DNA of 64,000 nucleotides from positions 572,707 through 636,706 of the forward strand of contig NZ_LMEP01000012.1 of assembly GCF_001426405.1 (NCBI RefSeq). Reading direction: 5' to 3'. A model generated the notes under the pieces. It was given only the letters and a program-made list of their open reading frames with translations. It did no database searches and was not told where the DNA came from. The DNA comes from Streptomyces sp. Root1304. GTDB lineage: Bacteria; Actinomycetota; Actinomycetes; Streptomycetales; Streptomycetaceae. This document shows positions 58,683-64,000 of the stretch, piece after piece; position 1 is the stretch's first letter; each line of letters starts with the position of its first letter. The position numbers and the translations under genes were made by a program.

Positions 58683-59177
58683 GTGACGACACGTGGAGTC
58701 CTGTACGTACACTCCGCACCGCGCGCGCTGTGCCCGCACGTCGAATGGGCGGTCGCGGGTGTCCTCGGTGCGAGGGTCCAGCTCGACTGGATCCGCCAGC
58801 CGGCGTCGCCCGGCACCTGGAGAGCCGAGTTCTCCTGGCAGGGCCGCACCGGCACCGCCTCCGAGCTCGCCTCCGCCCTGCGCGGCTGGCAGATGCTCCG
58901 CTTCGAGGTCACCGCGGAGCCCTGCCCCACCGCCGAGGGCGAGCGCTACAGCGCCACCCCCGACCTCGGCATCTTCCATGCCGTGACCGGCCTGCACGGG
59001 GACATCCTGGTCCCCGAGGACCGGCTGAGAGCCGCCCTCGCGCGCTCCGCGCAGGGCGAGACCCAGCTGGAGGCGGAGCTCGCCAGGCTCCTCGGCAAGC
59101 CCTGGGACGACGAACTCGAACCCTTCCGGTACGCGGGCGAGGGCGCCCCGGTGCGCTGGCTCCACCAGGTCGTCTGA
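58683..59177 (+). CDS. DUF3145 family protein
   Basis: 164 aa, cytoplasmic. The start RGVLYVHSAPRALCPHVEWAVAGVL and the ending RWLHQVV fit the DUF3145 family of actinobacteria, function unknown. GTG 58683 follows GGAGG. The gene lies beside the fatty acid synthase cluster, convergent with fabF, which from memory is a conserved neighbourhood in Streptomyces. Confidence 0.88.
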   Translation: MTTRGVLYVHSAPRALCPHVEWAVAGVLGARVQLDWIRQPASPGTWRAEFSWQGRTGTASELASALRGWQMLRFEVTAEPCPTAEGERYSATPDLGIFHAVTGLHGDILVPEDRLRAALARSAQGETQLEAELARLLGKPWDDELEPFRYAGEGAPVRWLHQVV

Positions 59178-59204
59178 CGGCCCGCTCCGCCCACCCCCGA
59201 CCCA

Positions 59205-59247
59205 CGAGAAGGGCCCCACCCCCGAGCGGGGGGTGGGGCCCTTCTCG
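59205..59247. terminator. Bidirectional terminator between DUF3145 gene and fabF
   Basis: Perfect 19-bp stem (59205-59223 with 59229-59247, arm CGAGAAGGGCCCCACCCCC) and a GAGCG loop. It is the longest hairpin seen in the window, fitting the end of a highly expressed operon. Confidence 0.92.
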
Positions 59248-59271
59248 AACCGGACGGACGCCGGGCGCGGA

Positions 59272-60534
59272 TCAGACCGTGCGGAACGCCAGCACCACGT
59301 TGTGGCCGCCGAAGCCGAACGAGTTGTTGATCGCGGCGATCGTGCCCTGCGGGAGTTCGCGGGGCTCGTCGCGGACGATGTCCGCGTCGACGTCCGGGTC
59401 CAGGTCGTCGATGTTGATCGTCGGCGGGGCCAGGCGGTGGTGGAGCGCCAGGACCGTCGCGACGGTCTCGATGCCGCCCGCGCCGCCGAGGAGGTGGCCG
59501 GTCATCGACTTCGTCGCGGAGATCGCGACGTGGTCCAGGTCGTCGCCCAGGACCTTCCGCAGCGCCTTGATCTCGGCGACGTCACCCTGCGGCGTCGACG
59601 TGGCGTGCGCGTTGAGGTGGACGACCTCGGACGGCTTGAGGTCCGTGGAGTCCAGCAGGTTCTGCATCGCGGCGGCGATGCCCCGGCCGGTCGGCTCGGG
59701 CTGCGCGATGTGGTGGCTGTCGGCCGACAGCCCCTGGCCGAGGACCTCGCAGTAGATCCGCGCGCCGCGCGCCTTCGCGTGCTCCTCGGACTCCAGGATC
59801 ACGACGCCCGCGCCCTCGCCGAGCACGAAGCCGTCACGGCCCGTGTCGTACGGACGGGAGGCCTTCGTCGGCTCGTCGTTGCTCTTGGACATCGCCATCA
59901 TGTTGGCGAACGCGGCGATCGGCAGCGGGTGGATCGCGGCCTCGGTACCGCCGGCGACGACCACGTCGGCACGGCCGGTACGGATCATCTCGACGGCGTA
60001 GCCGATCGCCTCGGCGCCCGACGCGCACGCGGAGACGGGGGTGTGGACGCCCGCGCGGGCGTTCACCTCCAGGCCCACGTTGGCGGAGGGTCCGTTCGGC
60101 ATCAGCATCGGCACGGTGTGCGGGGAGACGCGGCGGACGCCCTTCTCCTTCAGCACGTCGTACTGGTCGAGCAGCGTGGTGACACCGCCGATGCCGGAGG
60201 CGATGACGGAACCGAGCCGCTCGGGCGCGATTTTCTCGTCCTCGCCGGCGGGGGCGGTGTAGCCCGCGTCGGCCCAGGCCTCGCGGGCCGCGATCAGCGC
60301 GAACTGCGCCGAGCGGTCCAGCTTGCGGGCGAGCGGGCGGGGCAGGACGTCACCGGGGTCGACGGCGGCGGTCGCGGCGATCTGGACGGGCAGCTCCGCG
60401 AAGCGCTCACCCTCCAGGGGCCTGACGCCGGAGCGGCCCGCGAGAAGACCTTCCCAGGTCGACGCGGAGTCGCCACCCAGCGGTGTGGTTGCGCCGATAC
60501 CGGTGACGACCACGGTGCGATTGGTCGAGCTCAC
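59272..60534 (-). CDS. fabF: Beta-ketoacyl-ACP synthase II
   Basis: 420 aa. Elongating condensing enzyme of type II fatty acid synthesis. Active-site Cys170 in VSACASGAEA; histidines in LNAHATSTPQGD and KSMTGHLLGGAGG. GTG 60534 (VSSTNRTVVVTG) is preferred over ATG 60579, since GGAG precedes it and the family begins there. Last gene of the leftward fabD-fabH-acpP-fabF operon, 94 bp after acpP. Confidence 0.95.
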   Translation of the reverse strand: MSSTNRTVVVTGIGATTPLGGDSASTWEGLLAGRSGVRPLEGERFAELPVQIAATAAVDPGDVLPRPLARKLDRSAQFALIAAREAWADAGYTAPAGEDEKIAPERLGSVIASGIGGVTTLLDQYDVLKEKGVRRVSPHTVPMLMPNGPSANVGLEVNARAGVHTPVSACASGAEAIGYAVEMIRTGRADVVVAGGTEAAIHPLPIAAFANMMAMSKSNDEPTKASRPYDTGRDGFVLGEGAGVVILESEEHAKARGARIYCEVLGQGLSADSHHIAQPEPTGRGIAAAMQNLLDSTDLKPSEVVHLNAHATSTPQGDVAEIKALRKVLGDDLDHVAISATKSMTGHLLGGAGGIETVATVLALHHRLAPPTINIDDLDPDVDADIVRDEPRELPQGTIAAINNSFGFGGHNVVLAFRTV

Positions 60535-60628
60535 AGGAATTCGTTCTCCATGTGTGTGATGGTCGGAATACGGCGCCACCGCCGGGTGGCGGACCGAGTC
60601 AGTGTGGACCGAGTCGGCAGGGGCCGAA

Positions 60629-60877
60629 TCAGGCCTGGTGCTTCAGGATGTAGTCGGCAGCGTCGCCGACCGTCTTGAGGTTCTTGACGTCCTCGTCCGG
60701 GATCTTGACGTCGAAGCGCTCTTCGGCGGCGACGACGACCTCGACCATGGAGAGCGAGTCGACGTCCAGGTCGTCGGTGAACGACTTGCCCAGCTCGACG
60801 TCCTCGACCGGGATGCCGGCGATCTCGTTGACGATCTCGGCGAGGCCTTCGACGATCTGGTCCTGGGTGGCGGCCAT
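60629..60877 (-). CDS. acpP: Acyl carrier protein
   Basis: 82 aa, acidic helical protein. Ser41 in DLDVDSLSMVE carries the phosphopantetheine arm. Shuttles growing acyl chains between the Fab enzymes. AAGGAG lies 8 nt upstream of ATG 60877. Confidence 0.97.
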   Translation of the reverse strand: MAATQDQIVEGLAEIVNEIAGIPVEDVELGKSFTDDLDVDSLSMVEVVVAAEERFDVKIPDEDVKNLKTVGDAADYILKHQA

Positions 60878-60933
60878 GGTGGCGCTCCTTCTTGTGTGTG
60901 CTTGGGTACGGGCTTCCGGAAGAACCGGAGTGC

Positions 60934-62004
<1,071 letters not shown>

Positions 62005-62022
62005 GTTTCTCGACACTCCTTG

Positions 62023-62940
62023 TCAGACGGCCGCGTGCTCGGCGATGAGCGTACGGGCCGCGTCCAGGTCGTCGGGAGTCTTCAGGGCGACGGTGGCCAC
62101 ACCGGGCAGGGCGCGCTTGGCGATGCCGGTCAGCGTGCCGCCGGGGCAGACCTCGATCAGCGCGGTCGCGCCGAGCGCCTGGAAGGTCTCCATGCACAGG
62201 TCCCAGCGGACCGGGTTCGCGACCTGGCCCACCAGGCGGGCGACGACCTCGGCGCCGTCGGTGACGACCTGCCCGTCCTTGTTGGAGACGTAGCGGACGG
62301 CGGGGGCGGCCGGGGACAGCTCCTTCGCCGCCTCCTCCAGCTTCGCCACGGCCGGGGCCATGTGGTGCGTGTGGAAGGCACCGGCGACCTTGAGCGCGAC
62401 GACCCGGCGGACGCCCTCGGGCTTGTCGGCGTCCAGGGCGGCCAGCTGCTCCATGGTGCCGGCGGCCACGATCTGGCCCGCGCCGTTCACGTTGGCGGCG
62501 GTCAGACCGAGCTTCTCCAGGTGCGGGACGGTCACCTCGGGGTCGCCCCCGAGCAGTGCCGACATGCCGGTCTCGGTGATCGCGGCGGCCTCGGCCATCG
62601 CGAGCCCACGGGTCCGTACGAGACGCAGCGCGGCGGTGTCGTCGAGGACGCCCGCGAACGCGGCGGCGGTGAACTCGCCGACGCTGTGACCGGCGACGAC
62701 GCCGGGCGTCACGTCGCCGAGCGCGGCGGCGGACAGCAGACCGGCGGCGACGAGGAGCGGCTGCGCCACGGCGGTGTCACGGATCTCGTCCGCGTCCGCC
62801 TTCGTGCCGTAGTGGGCGAGGTCGAGCCCGATGGCGTCCGACCAGGCCGCGATGCGGTCGGCGGCGCCGGGGAGTTCGAGCCAGGGGGTCAGGAAGCCGG
62901 GCGTCTGGGCGCCTTGGCCGGGAGCGACGAGTACGAGCAC
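62023..62940 (-). CDS. fabD: Malonyl-CoA:ACP transacylase
   Basis: 305 aa. Loads malonyl groups onto ACP. Nucleophile serine in VAGHSVGEFTAA (about Ser91), active-site histidine in GAFHTHHM, N-terminal oxyanion block LVAPGQGAQTPGF. GTG 62940 chosen with GAGAG upstream; GTG 62946 possible. First structural gene of the fab operon, 18 bp before fabH. Confidence 0.95.
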   Translation of the reverse strand: MLVLVAPGQGAQTPGFLTPWLELPGAADRIAAWSDAIGLDLAHYGTKADADEIRDTAVAQPLLVAAGLLSAAALGDVTPGVVAGHSVGEFTAAAFAGVLDDTAALRLVRTRGLAMAEAAAITETGMSALLGGDPEVTVPHLEKLGLTAANVNGAGQIVAAGTMEQLAALDADKPEGVRRVVALKVAGAFHTHHMAPAVAKLEEAAKELSPAAPAVRYVSNKDGQVVTDGAEVVARLVGQVANPVRWDLCMETFQALGATALIEVCPGGTLTGIAKRALPGVATVALKTPDDLDAARTLIAEHAAV

Positions 62941-63029
62941 CCTCACACTCTCTCTTGGGGACGGCTTCCGGCGCCCGTGGGGACAGGGACGAAGAACCGT
63001 CGGGGGAATTGTTGGTGTTCGACAAAAGT

Positions 63030-64000
63030 CTAGGACTGCGGATCTCCGTCGGCCAAGCGTCCCAGGATGAGCGCGATCCGCAGCGTGAACGCGGAGCGAA
63101 CGTCGGAGGGTGACCAGCCGGTGACGTCGGTCACACGTCGGAGCCGGTAGCGCACGGTGTTGGGGTGCACGAAGAGCATCCGTGCGGCGCCTTCCAGGCT
63201 GCTGGCCTGCTCCAGGTACACGCTGAGAGTCTCCAGGAGCGCCGAGCCCGCTTCCTCCAGCGGTCTGTAGATCTCCTCCACCAACTGCTCGCGCGCCGAA
63301 GGGTCGGAGGCGATGGCGCGCTCCGGCAGGAGATCGTCCGCGAGGACCGGGCGGGGGGCGTCCTGCCAGGCCGAGCAGGCCTTGAGGCCTGCTGCCGCGG
63401 CCTGCGCGGAGCGGGTCGCGGCGAGCAGGTCGGGGACGACCGGGCCGGCCACGACCGGGCCGGCCGCGTACGGTCCGATCAGCGCCTTCGCGACGGCGAG
63501 CGGGTTGTCGTTGCCGCCGGCGATGACGACCAGCCGGTTGCCGAGGACACCGGTGAGCACCTGGAGCTTGGCGTGCCGGGCGGCCCGGCGGATGGCCTCG
63601 ACCGTCAGCTCGCTGTCGCCGTCGGGGGCGGTGCCGAGGATCACGCACACGTGGTCCGGGGAGTTCCAGCCGAGGGCCGCCGCGCGCGAGACGGCACCCT
63701 CGTCGGCCTCGCCGGAGAGGACCGCGTTCACGACGAGCGATTCCAGGCGCGCGTCCCAGGCGCCCCGGGCCTCGGCGGCCTGCGCGTACACCTGGGCGGT
63801 CGCGAAGGCGATCTCCCGGGCGTAGACGAGGAGCGCCTCGCGGAGGGTCGACTCGTCGCCGGGCGCGGCGACCTCGTCGATCGCCGTCTCCATGACCTCG
63901 ATGGTGGTGCGCACCATCTCGACGGTCTGCCGGAGGGTGATCGCACGGGTCAGCTCGCGGGGCGCGGTGCCGAAGACGTCCGTCGAGATCGCCTGCGGGG
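63030..64000 (-). CDS. fasR: PucR-type transcriptional activator of the fab operon (5' part outside window)
   Basis: The frame is open through the right edge; at least 323 residues lie in the window. The C-terminal helix-turn-helix reads LEGAARMLFVHPNTVRYRLRRVTDVTG, the PucR/CdaR type, preceded by a GGDEF-like central region. It sits 89 bp upstream of fabD in the same direction. In Streptomyces coelicolor the regulator in this position (FasR) activates fabDHPF. The name is given by that shared position and domain type. Confidence 0.9.
   Translation of the reverse strand, partial: PQAISTDVFGTAPRELTRAITLRQTVEMVRTTIEVMETAIDEVAAPGDESTLREALLVYAREIAFATAQVYAQAAEARGAWDARLESLVVNAVLSGEADEGAVSRAAALGWNSPDHVCVILGTAPDGDSELTVEAIRRAARHAKLQVLTGVLGNRLVVIAGGNDNPLAVAKALIGPYAAGPVVAGPVVPDLLAATRSAQAAAAGLKACSAWQDAPRPVLADDLLPERAIASDPSAREQLVEEIYRPLEEAGSALLETLSVYLEQASSLEGAARMLFVHPNTVRYRLRRVTDVTGWSPSDVRSAFTLRIALILGRLADGDPQS

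Overview
The window is high-GC actinobacterial chromosome and almost certainly Streptomyces. Evidence: third-position G/C-rich codons throughout, GTG/TTG starts, many Tat and lipoprotein signals, dense one-component regulators, and a fasR-fabD-fabH-acpP-fabF cluster at the right end. The matB and mbl genes in the middle are also familiar Streptomyces core genes. No plasmid or phage replication genes are visible.

Layout. 1-3.5 kb holds core genes (a cut ABC exporter, an FGGY sugar kinase, a small membrane protein) and three tRNA genes (Asn, Asn, CAU). From the CAU tRNA to 16.39 kb lies what looks like an integrated island. The 3' end of that tRNA plus 23 flanking bases is repeated directly at 16338-16386, and a further 92-bp diverged repeat follows each copy. 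The island carries a secreted phosphatase, a TetR-controlled drug-type exporter, and a guanidino/urea-type nitrogen module: NCS1 permease, Tat-exported agmatine deiminase, divergent TetR, fused urease gamma-beta, urease-like alpha, and a cytoplasmic agmatine deiminase. No integrase is visible inside it.

16.7-31.8 kb is core/accessory chromosome: lipoprotein, phospholipase C, ohr/ohrR, a class II terpene cyclase-like gene with a Nudix hydrolase, GNAT plus MFS pair, a large S8 protease, matB, and a nitrate-type MFS. At 31.86-32.03 kb there is a MITE-like element with 23-bp perfect terminal inverted repeats and TA flanks. 32-48 kb holds a GAF sensor with a degenerate kinase domain, mbl, a zinc-ribbon repeat protein, a 1119-residue ALF-repeat/coiled-coil protein with a small membrane protein downstream, an inactivated trypsin-like protein with FG-GAP repeats, MarR/quinone-reductase-like and second ohr genes, a Ser/Thr kinase and an EI24 protein. 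48-59 kb has a LysR/M4 metalloprotease pair, LysR plus nitrilase facing a beta-hydroxyacid dehydrogenase, TetR facing a GH3 glucosidase, an SGNH lipoprotein and a DUF3145 gene.

59.3-64 kb is the housekeeping type II fatty acid synthase cluster, reading leftward from the regulator fasR (cut by the window end) to fabF. FabH carries an in-frame insertion made by a palindromic repeat.

The most interesting systems are the tRNA-flanked agmatine/urease-like island, the ALF-repeat protein with its possible membrane partner, the terpene cyclase/Nudix pair, the MITE, and the repeat inserted in fabH.
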